DNA from: Bradyrhizobium cytisi
GTDB taxonomy: Bacteria; Pseudomonadota; Alphaproteobacteria; Rhizobiales; Xanthobacteraceae
DNA length: 64,000 bases
NCBI RefSeq assembly: GCF_008123515.1
Contig: NZ_VSSR01000018.1
Span: forward strand, 29,841 to 93,840
Reading direction: 5' to 3'
The notes under the pieces were generated by a model. It was not told the origin of the DNA, ran no database searches, and was given only the letters and a program-made list of their open reading frames with translations. Within the stretch, counting starts at the first letter, position 1; every line of letters begins with the position of its first letter. Of the stretch, positions 50,137-58,689 are shown one piece after another. The translations under genes and the position numbers were made by a program.

Positions 50137-50277
50137 CTCGTGTCCCGGACGCGCTGCAACGCGCCAGCGTTGCTCCGCAGAGCCGGGAACCACGCCGCCT
50201 CAAATTCAGTGCGAGAAGTTTCTGGGCCCCGGCTCTGCAGCGCACCGCTTCGCGCTGCGCCGCGTCCGGGGCACGAG
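50137..50277. repeat. Intergenic repeat, type D (GTGTCCCGGACGCG...CGCGTCCGGGGCAC)
   Basis: The outer arms CTCGTGTCCCGGACGCG and CGCGTCCGGGGCACGAG are nearly perfectly complementary, with inner GCAGAGCC/GGCTCTGC arms. It fills the space between convergent genes. Confidence 0.78.
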
Positions 50278-50279
50278 CG

Positions 50280-51959
50280 CTAGCTCAACCTGAACCTGAC
50301 ACCGCTTTTCGCAAGGCCGCCCGAGATCCCAACCGGCGTGCCGTCCGCGCGCCAGCAGGCGGCGCCCGTCATGCTCCCGTCGTCGTGGAACGCAATCGCA
50401 TTCATGCCGCCGGCAACCGTCGCCACGGGCTGGACCTTGTGGCCGAGGGCCGCAAGCTTCGCGCGAACGCTCTCCGGCACCTTCCGCTCGACCTCGAGCG
50501 CGTTGCCCTCGGTCCACACGCGCGGCGCCTCGACCGCTTCCTGCAGGCTCATGCCGTGGTCGATCAGATTGATCAGCGCCTGCATCGCGCTCGGGAAGAT
50601 GCGCTTTCCGCCGGGGAGGCCCAGCGCATAGCGCAGCTTGCCGTCACGGAGCGCCATCATCGGCGACATCGAGGTCGTCACGCGCTTGCCGGGCGCGAGC
50701 GACAGCGCATGGCCCGGCCGCGGATCGAACAGGTTCATGTAATTGTTGGCGATGGCCCCTAGACCCGGGATCATGATCTTGGCGCCAAAGAGATTGTTGA
50801 TGGTCTGCGTGGTTGCGACCACGTTGCCGAAGGCATCTGCCGCCGTCATGTGCGTGGTGTGCGCGCTTTCAAGCTGCGTCACGCCGGCACCAAAAGCCTG
50901 TGCCCGCGCCGGATCGATGGCGCGGCGGCGCTCCTCGGCATAGGCTTTTGACGTCAGCTTCTCCACGGGCACGCCAACATAATCCGGGTCGCCGCTGGCG
51001 GCGGCGCGATCGGCGAAGGCGATCTTCAGGACCTCGGCGAGGTAATGGATGGTCTCTGATGTGCCGAAGCCGAGGCCACCGATGTCGTAGCCTTCAAGAA
51101 TGTTCAGCATCTGCGCGATATGCACGCCGGAGGCCGCGGGCGGTGGCGGCCCCAAAATGGTCCAGCCACGATAGTCGGCGCGGATCGGCTGCCGCTCGAC
51201 GGTCTTGTAAGCCGTGAGATCGCCACGCCGGATGAAGCCGCCGGTCTTTTCCATGTAGTCAACGAGGATGTCGCCGAGCGGCCCCTCGTAGAGCGCCTTC
51301 TCGCCATGGTCGGCGATAGCACGAAGCGTCTCGGCATATTCGGCCTGCACCACGCGCTCGCCGACCTTCAAGGGTTCTCCATCAGGCAAATAGATCGCCG
51401 CGATCGGCTTGTCCTTGCGCATCTCGGCGGCGCTCTCGCTGATGCATTCGTGCAAGTACGGCGTTGCCGCATAGCCGCGCGCGGCGTGCCTGATCGCGGG
51501 CTGCATGACGTCGGCAAGCGACATGGTACCGAATCGGCGCAGCGTCTCGCACCAGGCTTTCAGCGAGCCCGGCGTGGCGACGGCTTTCGGGCCGTTGAGG
51601 TTCTCGTTGCCGACGGTATCGAACACGTCATGGGCGGAGCCCGGCCTGGAGGTGTAGGTGGTGTCGCGGACCGCCGCGGGCACCGTGCTCTGGCCGTCGA
51701 TGAAGCGGTGGCTGCCGTCGGCGAGGCGGATATGCGCCATGCCGCCGCCGATGATGCCGACCATCATCGGCTCGACCACGGTCAGCGTGAACAGGGTCGC
51801 GATTGCGGCATCGATGGCGTTGCCGCCGGTGGCCAGCATCTCGGCTCCGGCGCTGGAGGCCAGGGGATGGTTGCTCACCACCATGCCGCGGCTCGAGACC
51901 GCCGGCATCTTCTGGCAATCAAAGGTGGTTGCCGTCCGATCGCGCCAGTTGCCGCTCAT
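50280..51959 (-). CDS. ggt: Gamma-glutamyltransferase
   Basis: The 559-residue Ntn hydrolase would cleave the gamma-glutamyl bond of glutathione or related compounds. Self-processing should occur before the Thr in AHTTHMTAADAFGNVV. Substrate residues appear in NNLFGAKIMIPG-like and SMSPMMALRDGK segments, and the C-terminal loop LPGGKRIF is present. No clear signal peptide is visible in MSGNWRDRTATTFDCQK, unlike periplasmic GGT of enterobacteria, so the protein may be cytoplasmic. Confidence 0.87.
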   Translation of the reverse strand: MSGNWRDRTATTFDCQKMPAVSSRGMVVSNHPLASSAGAEMLATGGNAIDAAIATLFTLTVVEPMMVGIIGGGMAHIRLADGSHRFIDGQSTVPAAVRDTTYTSRPGSAHDVFDTVGNENLNGPKAVATPGSLKAWCETLRRFGTMSLADVMQPAIRHAARGYAATPYLHECISESAAEMRKDKPIAAIYLPDGEPLKVGERVVQAEYAETLRAIADHGEKALYEGPLGDILVDYMEKTGGFIRRGDLTAYKTVERQPIRADYRGWTILGPPPPAASGVHIAQMLNILEGYDIGGLGFGTSETIHYLAEVLKIAFADRAAASGDPDYVGVPVEKLTSKAYAEERRRAIDPARAQAFGAGVTQLESAHTTHMTAADAFGNVVATTQTINNLFGAKIMIPGLGAIANNYMNLFDPRPGHALSLAPGKRVTTSMSPMMALRDGKLRYALGLPGGKRIFPSAMQALINLIDHGMSLQEAVEAPRVWTEGNALEVERKVPESVRAKLAALGHKVQPVATVAGGMNAIAFHDDGSMTGAACWRADGTPVGISGGLAKSGVRFRLS

Positions 51960-52201
51960 GCTGCCTGCCCCTCTTGTTCACGGCGGCGAGCACACCACAC
52001 GCAGGATTACGGGTCCAGTAATGGTACGGATGAGCTGGCATTCCCGATTCTGCCATCATTGTTTCCGTTGATTCGGACATCCGCGGTCCCCTTTGGATCG
52101 GGCAAGGCACGTCCTGAGCGAGAAGAGCTCAGCATCGAGAAGCGATGCACGTTCGCGTGGCGTTATCCTAGACCCAGGCACTCCAAAGGAATCATCTTCC
52201 A

Positions 52202-52942
52202 ATGCATACGATCGTACTCGCCACCCAAAAGGGCGGCAGTGGCAAGAGCACCCTCGCCATCGGCCTCGCGCTGGCGGCCAGGCAGGCCGGCTTCACCGTC
52301 CGCCTGATCGAGACCGACCCGCAGGGCACCCTCTCCAACTGGCAGCGCCGCCGCAACAATGACGATATCGTCGTCGAGCCGATCTATCACGCTGCCGACA
52401 TCCAGCCGCGCCTGAAGATGCTGGCCGAGAGCGGGCTCCAGCTCGCGATCGTCGACACCGCGGCCGGCCTCAGCGCCGCCACCACCGCCGCGATCCGCCA
52501 TTCCGACCTCTGCCTGATCCCGGCCCGCCCGAGCGTCGCCGACATCGAGGCGACCGTCTCGACCCTCAGCGTGGCGCGCGCCTGGAAGCGGCCCTTTGGC
52601 TTCGTGCTGAACCAGACGCCGATCCGTGGCCAGCGCATCGACAACGCCGCCAACGCGCTCGCCGAGGAAGCCGCGCTCGATCTCGCCGACGTGCTCGCGC
52701 GCCCGCTGATCGTGATGCGCAACGATCACCAGGACTCGCTCGCCTCAGGCCTTGCGGTCAGCGAATTCGCGCCGAACGGCAAGTCGACCGAGGAGATCCG
52801 CAGCCTCTGGCGCTGGATCGAGACCCGTCTCGAGCTCTCCGCCGGCAATATGCTGATCGATCAGGTCATGTCGGCGGCAGACGGAATGCTGCATGCCGCT
52901 GCCGAAATTTCGGCGGACGAGATCACGACTCTGGCGTCCTGA
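52202..52942 (+). CDS. Orphan ParA/MinD-like ATPase
   Basis: The 246-residue protein carries the deviant Walker A motif QKGGSGKST at residues ~9-17 and ETDPQGTLSNWQRRR, followed by the Walker B-like VDTAAGLS. No parB, parS cluster or replication gene lies nearby, so it is not the chromosomal ParA. Single ParA-like proteins in alphaproteobacteria can position protein cargo. The role here is not known. Confidence 0.8.
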   Translation: MHTIVLATQKGGSGKSTLAIGLALAARQAGFTVRLIETDPQGTLSNWQRRRNNDDIVVEPIYHAADIQPRLKMLAESGLQLAIVDTAAGLSAATTAAIRHSDLCLIPARPSVADIEATVSTLSVARAWKRPFGFVLNQTPIRGQRIDNAANALAEEAALDLADVLARPLIVMRNDHQDSLASGLAVSEFAPNGKSTEEIRSLWRWIETRLELSAGNMLIDQVMSAADGMLHAAAEISADEITTLAS

Positions 52943-53070
52943 GCGGGGCGATCGGCCAGGGCCGCAGACGGACTCCTCGCTGTCCGGTGAATGAGCCCAA
53001 GCGACGAAGCAATCCGGCCACCAGCCCGGCCGGATTGCTTCGCTTCGCGTTGTACGGACGCTCCATCCTC

Positions 53071-53157
53071 CGTCATTGCGAGCGCAGCAAAGCAATCCAG
53101 AATCTTTCCGCGGAAAGACTCTGGATTGCTTCGTCGCAAGCGCTCCTCGCAATGACG
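53071..53157. repeat. Intergenic repeat, type B (CGTCATTGCGAG...CTCGCAATGACG)
   Basis: The arms CGTCATTGCGAGCG and CGCTCCTCGCAATGACG pair, and the inner arms GCAATCCAGA/TCTGGATTGC pair around TTTCCGCGGAAA. It lies between convergent parA-like and mutM genes. Confidence 0.85.
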
Positions 53158-53217
53158 ATTGCGGTTGGTATATCGGCTAGCAGACACTCACCGCCCCCTT
53201 GGCCACTCGCTTGATTC

Positions 53218-54123
53218 TCACTTCTGACATTTCGGACACCAGAAGGTCGAGCGGCCGTTCTGGGTGAAGCGCTTGATCGTGCCGCCGCAGCGCGGCGTCG
53301 TACATTTCTCGCTCTCGCGGTCGTAGACCTTGAATGAGTGCTGGAAATAGCCGAGCTCGCCCGAGGTCTGGCGATGGTCGCGCAATGACGAGCCGCCGGC
53401 CTTGATCGCATCGTTCAACACGGTGTGGATGGCACCGACCAATCTCTGGGCATGATCCGTCGGCTCGCCCCCGCCATTGCCCTTGCGTTGTCCGGCCTTT
53501 GTCGACAGCGTCGCGGCGATCCGGCGCGGCGACAGATGCGAGCGGTGCAGGGCTTCGCAGACATAGATGTTGCCGAGGCCTGCGACCACGCGCTGATCGA
53601 GCAGCGCGGCTTTGAGGGTCGTGGTCTTGCCGGCGCAGGCGCGCGCCAGCATCGCGGAATCGAATTCGTTGCCGAGCGGCTCTGGGCCAAGATCGCGCAG
53701 CAACGGCTCTTGGTCGAGCGCGCTCCGCGCGATCACTTTCATGTAACCGAAGCGGCGTGGATCGTTGAAGACGATGTCGGCGCCGGAGGACATCCGAAAC
53801 AGTACATGATCGTGCGCGGAGTCCTTGCCCCTTGGATAATGAAACTCGCCGGGCGCGGCCTCGTTGTCCGGCTTGATGACGCGGAACGAGCCCGACATGC
53901 CCAGATGCATCAACAGCACGTCGCCGGAGGCGAGATCCGCCATGAGATATTTTGCACGGCGGCCGAGGCCCGTGACGATCTGTCCCTGGAGCCGGGCCAC
54001 GAAATCCGGCTGGAACGGAAACCGCAAATCCGGCCTGCGGGCTTCCGCGACAACGATTTTCGCACCCTCCATGACGGGCTGAAGGCCGCGGCGGACAGTC
54101 TCGACTTCGGGCAATTCAGGCAT
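53218..54123 (-). CDS. mutM: Formamidopyrimidine-DNA glycosylase
   Basis: MutM/Fpg (301 residues) excises 8-oxoguanine and other oxidised purines and cleaves the abasic site. The N-terminal [13 protein letters not shown] supplies catalytic Pro2 and Glu3. A helix-two-turn-helix motif and the C-terminal zinc finger are present; the finger Cys residues appear in KCTTPRC and FWCPKCQK, with the first pair spaced by four residues. A glycine-rich insertion (~residues 215-225) precedes the H2TH end. It is divergent from ubiE. Confidence 0.95.
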   Translation of the reverse strand: MPELPEVETVRRGLQPVMEGAKIVVAEARRPDLRFPFQPDFVARLQGQIVTGLGRRAKYLMADLASGDVLLMHLGMSGSFRVIKPDNEAAPGEFHYPRGKDSAHDHVLFRMSSGADIVFNDPRRFGYMKVIARSALDQEPLLRDLGPEPLGNEFDSAMLARACAGKTTTLKAALLDQRVVAGLGNIYVCEALHRSHLSPRRIAATLSTKAGQRKGNGGGEPTDHAQRLVGAIHTVLNDAIKAGGSSLRDHRQTSGELGYFQHSFKVYDRESEKCTTPRCGGTIKRFTQNGRSTFWCPKCQK

Positions 54124-54204
54124 GGTCAGGCATTCACCTTATGAGGGCGGTGTGATAGCGCCATTGCGGCGGCCGCGCTATGGTCGGCGTCGTGGAGTAG
54201 AGTA

Positions 54205-54966
54205 ATGGATCGGCCGGGCGAAACCACGCATTTTGGCTTCAAAGACGTCCCCCTGGGGGACAAGCAGACGCTGGTGAACGATGTGTTTCACAGCGTGGCG
54301 TCGCGCTATGATTTGATGAACGATTTGATGTCCGGCGGCCTGCACCGGGTCTGGAAGGACATCATGATCAACGCGCTGAATCCGCCGCGGGGCGACCGGC
54401 CGTTTGCATTGCTCGACGTTGCCGGCGGCACCGGCGACATCTCGTTCCGGGCCGCCAAGGCGGCAGGTCCGGGCTTCCATGCCACCGTCTGCGACATCAA
54501 TTCCGACATGCTGGCGGTGGGTCGCGAACGTGCCGCAAAACGGCATCTCGAAACCCAGGTCGATTTCGTCGAAGGCAATGCCGAAGCGCTCGCCTTCGCC
54601 GACCGCAGCTTTGACGCATATACGATCGCTTTCGGCATTCGCAACGTGCCCCAGATCGACAACGCGCTGCGCGAGGCCTATCGCGTGCTCAAGCCCGGCA
54701 GCCGCTTTCTGTGCCTGGAATTCTCCACCGTCGAGATGCCCGGCCTCGACAAGATCTATGATCTGTTCTCGTTCAAGGTGATCCCGCCGCTCGGGCGCAT
54801 GGTGACGGGCGACGCCGAATCCTACCGATATCTCGTCGAATCGATCCGCAAGTTTCCGAAGCCCAACACCTTCGCCGACATGATCCGCGACGCCGGTTTC
54901 TCCCGCGTCGGCTTTCAGACCCTGACCGGCGGCATCGTCGCACTGCATTCGGGCTGGCGTTTGTGA
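54205..54966 (+). CDS. ubiE: Ubiquinone/menaquinone biosynthesis C-methyltransferase UbiE
   Basis: UbiE (253 residues) methylates the demethyl-benzoquinol precursor of ubiquinone using SAM. The region [20 protein letters not shown] is the family signature, and [15 protein letters not shown] is the SAM-binding motif. Its stop overlaps the ubiB GTG start. Confidence 0.95.
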   Translation: MDRPGETTHFGFKDVPLGDKQTLVNDVFHSVASRYDLMNDLMSGGLHRVWKDIMINALNPPRGDRPFALLDVAGGTGDISFRAAKAAGPGFHATVCDINSDMLAVGRERAAKRHLETQVDFVEGNAEALAFADRSFDAYTIAFGIRNVPQIDNALREAYRVLKPGSRFLCLEFSTVEMPGLDKIYDLFSFKVIPPLGRMVTGDAESYRYLVESIRKFPKPNTFADMIRDAGFSRVGFQTLTGGIVALHSGWRL

Positions 54967-56537
54967 TTTCTGCCATCACTCACATTTCGCGCCTGATCCG
55001 CGCCGCATTCGTGTTCGCGCGCGAGGGCGTGTTCGGCTCCGTCGATCCGAGCCTGGTGCCGCCGCCCGGACAGCTTGCGCTGAAGCTTGCGCGCGTCATC
55101 GAGCGACGCGGCCCGAAGGATGGCCCGCGGATGTCGCGCGCGCTGACCCGGATGGGCCCGGCCTATCTCAAGCTCGGACAATTCCTGGCAACGCGGCCCG
55201 ACGTTGTCGGCGTCGTGATGGCGCGCGACCTTGAAAGCCTTCAGGACCGCCTGCCGCCGTTCCCACAAGCCGAAGCGGAAGCTGCGATCGCGACGTCGCT
55301 GGAACGGCCGCTCAAGGACGTCTTCGTGAGCTTCGGCCCGGCGGTCGCGGCCGCCTCGATCGCGCAGGTGCATCGCGGCGAGGTCCTGCGTGACGGCGTC
55401 AGCAAGGCGGTCGCGGTCAAGGTGCTCAGGCCGCACGTGGCCGCGCGCTTCCGCCGCGATCTCTCCGATTTCTTCTTCGTCGCGCACAAGGCCGAAGCTT
55501 ACTCGAGTGAGGCGCGGCGGCTGCGCCTGATCGAAGTCATCAACACCATGTCGCGCTCGGTCGCGATGGAGATGGATTTGCGGCTTGAGGCGGCTGCGCT
55601 GTCGGAGATGGCGGAGAACACGGGCGACGATCCTGATTTCCGCGTGCCGGCCGTCGACTGGGACCGCACCACGCACAACGTGCTGACGATGGAGTGGATC
55701 GACGGCATCGCGCTGAACGACCACAAGCGGCTGGCACAAGCCCAGGTCGACCTGCCCGATCTCGGCCGCAAGGTGATCCAGAGCTTTTTGCGCCATGCGC
55801 TGCGCGACGGCTTCTTCCACGCCGACATGCACCCGGGCAACCTGTTCCTGGATGATACGGGGCGCCTTGTCGCGGTCGATTTCGGCATCATGGGCCGGCT
55901 CGGCATGAAGGAGCGGCGCTTCCTCGCCGAAATCCTGCTCGGCTTCATCACCCGCGATTACCGCCGCGTCGCCGAGGTGCATTTCGAGGCGGGCTATGTG
56001 CCCGCGCATCACTCGGTCGAGAATTTCGCGCAGGCCATCCGCGCCATCGGCGAGCCCATTCACAACCGCACCGCCGAGGAAATCTCGATGGCGCGGCTCT
56101 TGACGCTGCTGCTCGAGGTCACCGGCCTGTTCGACATGACGACGCGGCCCGAGCTGATCCTGCTGCAGAAGACCATGGTCGTGGTCGAGGGCGTGGCGCG
56201 CGGCTTCGATCCCAGGCTCGACATCTGGAAGGTCGCCGATCCCGTGGTGCGCGAATGGATCGAGCGCAATCTCGGACCGATCGGCCGGGTGCAGGGAGCC
56301 CTCGCGGGGGGCGGCGACCTCGCCCGCATCCTGATGCGCCTCCCGGATCTTGCTGCGCGCTCGGTCGCGGTGATCGAGCAGCTCGAGACCATGACGCGCG
56401 AGGGCGTCCGGCTGTCGCCGGAGAGCATCGCCGCGATGGGGCGCAGCGAGGGCCGCAAGAACCGCTGGCGCACCGTGGCGCTTTGGATCATCGCAGTGAC
56501 CTTCATCGGCATCCTGATCGCCGTCCGGAATCTATGA
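54963..56537 (+). CDS. ubiB: Ubiquinone biosynthesis atypical kinase UbiB
   Basis: UbiB (524 residues) is an ABC1/ADCK-type ATPase needed for coenzyme Q synthesis. The KxGQ motif is in [13 protein letters not shown], the Ala-rich nucleotide loop in [11 protein letters not shown], and catalytic residues in [15 protein letters not shown] and [13 protein letters not shown]-terminal membrane helix ([14 protein letters not shown]) anchors it. The GTG start is coupled to ubiE. The coaBC operator palindrome overlaps its stop codon. Confidence 0.93.
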   Translation: MISAITHISRLIRAAFVFAREGVFGSVDPSLVPPPGQLALKLARVIERRGPKDGPRMSRALTRMGPAYLKLGQFLATRPDVVGVVMARDLESLQDRLPPFPQAEAEAAIATSLERPLKDVFVSFGPAVAAASIAQVHRGEVLRDGVSKAVAVKVLRPHVAARFRRDLSDFFFVAHKAEAYSSEARRLRLIEVINTMSRSVAMEMDLRLEAAALSEMAENTGDDPDFRVPAVDWDRTTHNVLTMEWIDGIALNDHKRLAQAQVDLPDLGRKVIQSFLRHALRDGFFHADMHPGNLFLDDTGRLVAVDFGIMGRLGMKERRFLAEILLGFITRDYRRVAEVHFEAGYVPAHHSVENFAQAIRAIGEPIHNRTAEEISMARLLTLLLEVTGLFDMTTRPELILLQKTMVVVEGVARGFDPRLDIWKVADPVVREWIERNLGPIGRVQGALAGGGDLARILMRLPDLAARSVAVIEQLETMTREGVRLSPESIAAMGRSEGRKNRWRTVALWIIAVTFIGILIAVRNL

Positions 56538-56565
56538 TTGCACTGCAATCATGTGAGTGATAGCA
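56534..56565. promoter_or_regulatory. FitA-type operator upstream of coaBC
   Basis: ATGATTGCA-C-TGCAATCAT (56534-56552) is a perfect 19-bp palindrome. A third half-site, TGATAGCA, lies at 56558-56565, inverted with respect to TGCAATCA (56544-56551). TGCTATCA/TGATAGCA is, as I recall, the half-site bound by FitA of Neisseria. The array is 29 bp before the coaBC start and overlaps the ubiB stop. Confidence 0.6.
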
Positions 56566-56594
56566 TCGATATCATTCCGTGCTGGAGAGGCGTC

Positions 56595-58043
56595 ATGGCG
56601 AGCCTGACCATCCGCAAGCTCGACGAACACGTCAAAACCTATCTGCGACTGCGTTCGGCCAAGAACCGCAGATCGGTCGAGGAAGAGGTCCGGGTCATCC
56701 TGCGGGAGCTGATCGAGGGCCGCGAGGAGCCGCTGACGCCGTTTGCGGTGCCGCCCGAGGCATCCCCTGCGGCCGCGTCCCCTCGCGCCAGCGCCGTCCC
56801 CGAGGCCAGCATCACCCTGATCATCGGCGGCGGGATCGCGGCCTTCAAGTCGCTCGACCTGATCCGCAGGCTGAAGGAGCGGCGCATCGAGGTTCGCTGC
56901 GTGCTGACCAGGGCGGCGGAGCAGTTCGTCACGCCGCTCTCGGTCAGCGCCCTCTCCCATGAGCGCGTCTACACCGATCTGTTCGATCCCCAGAGCGAGT
57001 TCGACGCCGGCCACATCCGTCTCGCGCGCGACTGCGACCTGATCGTGGTGGCGCCGGCCACCGCCGATCTGATGGCCAAGATGGCCAACGGCCATGCCGA
57101 CGATCTCGCCAGCGCCATCCTGCTCGCGACCAACCGCAATATACTGATCGCGCCGGCGATGAATCCGCTGATGTGGAACAATCCGGCGACCCGCCGCAAC
57201 GTCGCGCAGCTTCAGCGTGACGGTGTCCTGCTGATCGGCCCCAACTCCGGCGAGATGGCCGAAGCGGGCGAAGCCGGCGTCGGCCGCATGTCCGAGGCGA
57301 TCGAGATCGCGGCCGCCGCCGAGCGGCTGCTGCGGCCGCCGGTGCCGCGCCCGCTCGCCGGCAAGCGCGTGCTGATCACCGCAGGTCCGACCCACGAGCC
57401 GATCGATCCAGTGCGCTATATCGCCAACCGCTCCTCCGGCAAGCAGGGCTTTGCCATCGCCGCCGCCGCGCAGGCCGCCGGCGCCGACGTGATCCTGGTG
57501 AGCGGCCCCGTGGACCTCAGCGATCCCCAGGGCGTGACGGTGAAGCATGTGGAATCGGCCCGGCAAATGCTGGAGCAGGTGCAGGCTGCGCTTCCCGCCG
57601 ACATCGCGATCTTCGCCGCCGCCGTTGCCGACTGGCGCGTCGCCAATGAAGGCGAGCAGAAGCTGAAGAAGTCCTCGGCCGGCATGCCGCCGCTTCAGCT
57701 GGTTGAGAATCCCGACATCCTCGCCACGATCTCCAAGCTCGCCGAGAAGCGCCCGCCGCTGGTGATCGGCTTTGCCGCCGAGACCGAGCATCTCATCGAC
57801 AACGCCAAGACAAAGCTCGCCCGCAAGGGCTGCGACTGGATCGTCGCCAACGATGTCTCGCCCGCCACCGGCGTGATGGGCGGCGACCGCAACACCGTGC
57901 ACCTCATCAGCAAGAATGCTGAGAACAACGGCGAGATCGCAGTTGATTCCTGGCCGGCGATGACCAAGGAACAGGTCGCCACCGAACTGGTCGCTCATAT
58001 CGTGAAAAGCGTGACCGACAAACCCCTGGAGCCGGCATCTTGA
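56595..58043 (+). CDS. coaBC: CoaBC (phosphopantothenoylcysteine synthetase/decarboxylase) with N-terminal FitA-like DNA-binding domain
   Basis: The 482-residue protein joins 4'-phosphopantothenate to cysteine (CoaB) and decarboxylates the product (CoaC) on the way to coenzyme A. Residues 1-42 ([20 protein letters not shown], then [16 protein letters not shown]) form a ribbon-helix-helix domain very like the antitoxin FitA. A Pro/Ala linker follows (~43-72). CoaC spans ~75-245, with the flavin-site [19 protein letters not shown] and PAMNPLMW clamp; the Cys expected in the clamp is replaced ([14 protein letters not shown]). CoaB spans ~255-470 ([20 protein letters not shown]). The ATG follows GGAGAGG. 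Autoregulation through the palindrome upstream is inferred. Confidence 0.92.
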   Translation: MASLTIRKLDEHVKTYLRLRSAKNRRSVEEEVRVILRELIEGREEPLTPFAVPPEASPAAASPRASAVPEASITLIIGGGIAAFKSLDLIRRLKERRIEVRCVLTRAAEQFVTPLSVSALSHERVYTDLFDPQSEFDAGHIRLARDCDLIVVAPATADLMAKMANGHADDLASAILLATNRNILIAPAMNPLMWNNPATRRNVAQLQRDGVLLIGPNSGEMAEAGEAGVGRMSEAIEIAAAAERLLRPPVPRPLAGKRVLITAGPTHEPIDPVRYIANRSSGKQGFAIAAAAQAAGADVILVSGPVDLSDPQGVTVKHVESARQMLEQVQAALPADIAIFAAAVADWRVANEGEQKLKKSSAGMPPLQLVENPDILATISKLAEKRPPLVIGFAAETEHLIDNAKTKLARKGCDWIVANDVSPATGVMGGDRNTVHLISKNAENNGEIAVDSWPAMTKEQVATELVAHIVKSVTDKPLEPAS

Positions 58044-58498
58044 GCACGACAATCACGGTCGAACTGCAGCGCCTGCCCCACGCGGAAGGCCTGCCGCTGC
58101 CGGCCTATCAGACCACGGAGGCCGCCGGCCTCGACCTGATGGCGGCGGTGGCGGACAGCGAGCCGATGACGCTTGCGCCCGGCCAATATGCGCTGGTGCC
58201 GACCGGGCTTGCGATTGCCCTGCCGCCTGGGCACGAGGCCCAGGTGCGGCCGCGTTCGGGGCTTGCCGCCAAGCACGGCGTCACCGTGCTGAACTCGCCC
58301 GGCACGATCGACGCCGACTATCGCGGCGAGATCAAGGTGATCCTGATCAACCATGGCGCCGCGCCGTTCGTCATCAAGCGGGGCGAGCGCATCGCGCAGA
58401 TGGTGATCGCGCCAATGGTCCAGGCCGCGCTGGTTCCGGTAGTGACGCTGTCCTCGACCGACCGCGGCGCCGGCGGCTTCGGCTCGACCGGCCGCTAA
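58040..58498 (+). CDS. dut: dUTP diphosphatase
   Basis: Dut (152 residues) hydrolyses dUTP to dUMP, preventing uracil incorporation into DNA. The five trimer motifs are visible, including [42 protein letters not shown] and the C-terminal [11 protein letters not shown]. The start is TTG overlapping the coaBC stop, so the two genes are coupled, a common pairing. Confidence 0.95.
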   Translation: MSTTITVELQRLPHAEGLPLPAYQTTEAAGLDLMAAVADSEPMTLAPGQYALVPTGLAIALPPGHEAQVRPRSGLAAKHGVTVLNSPGTIDADYRGEIKVILINHGAAPFVIKRGERIAQMVIAPMVQAALVPVVTLSSTDRGAGGFGSTGR

Positions 58499-58689
58499 CG
58501 CGCGGCAATCTCAACCAAATCATCCCGCAGAACTACGTGGGCTGGAACCTTGCCACCCGCATTTTTGTAAGACCACGTTTGCGTTCACGGTCTGGACTCT
58601 TACCGGTGGAGTCGCGGTGAGGGTATTGTCGCTTGATTCGCGTGCGGCGGGGGTCGCCGCGCGTAAATTCGTGCGGTCTTGGGGCAACT

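Noticed and set aside
56595..58498. A FitAB toxin-antitoxin module
   Set aside because: Only the antitoxin-like DNA-binding domain is present, within CoaBC; dut follows at once and no PIN-domain frame exists on either strand here.
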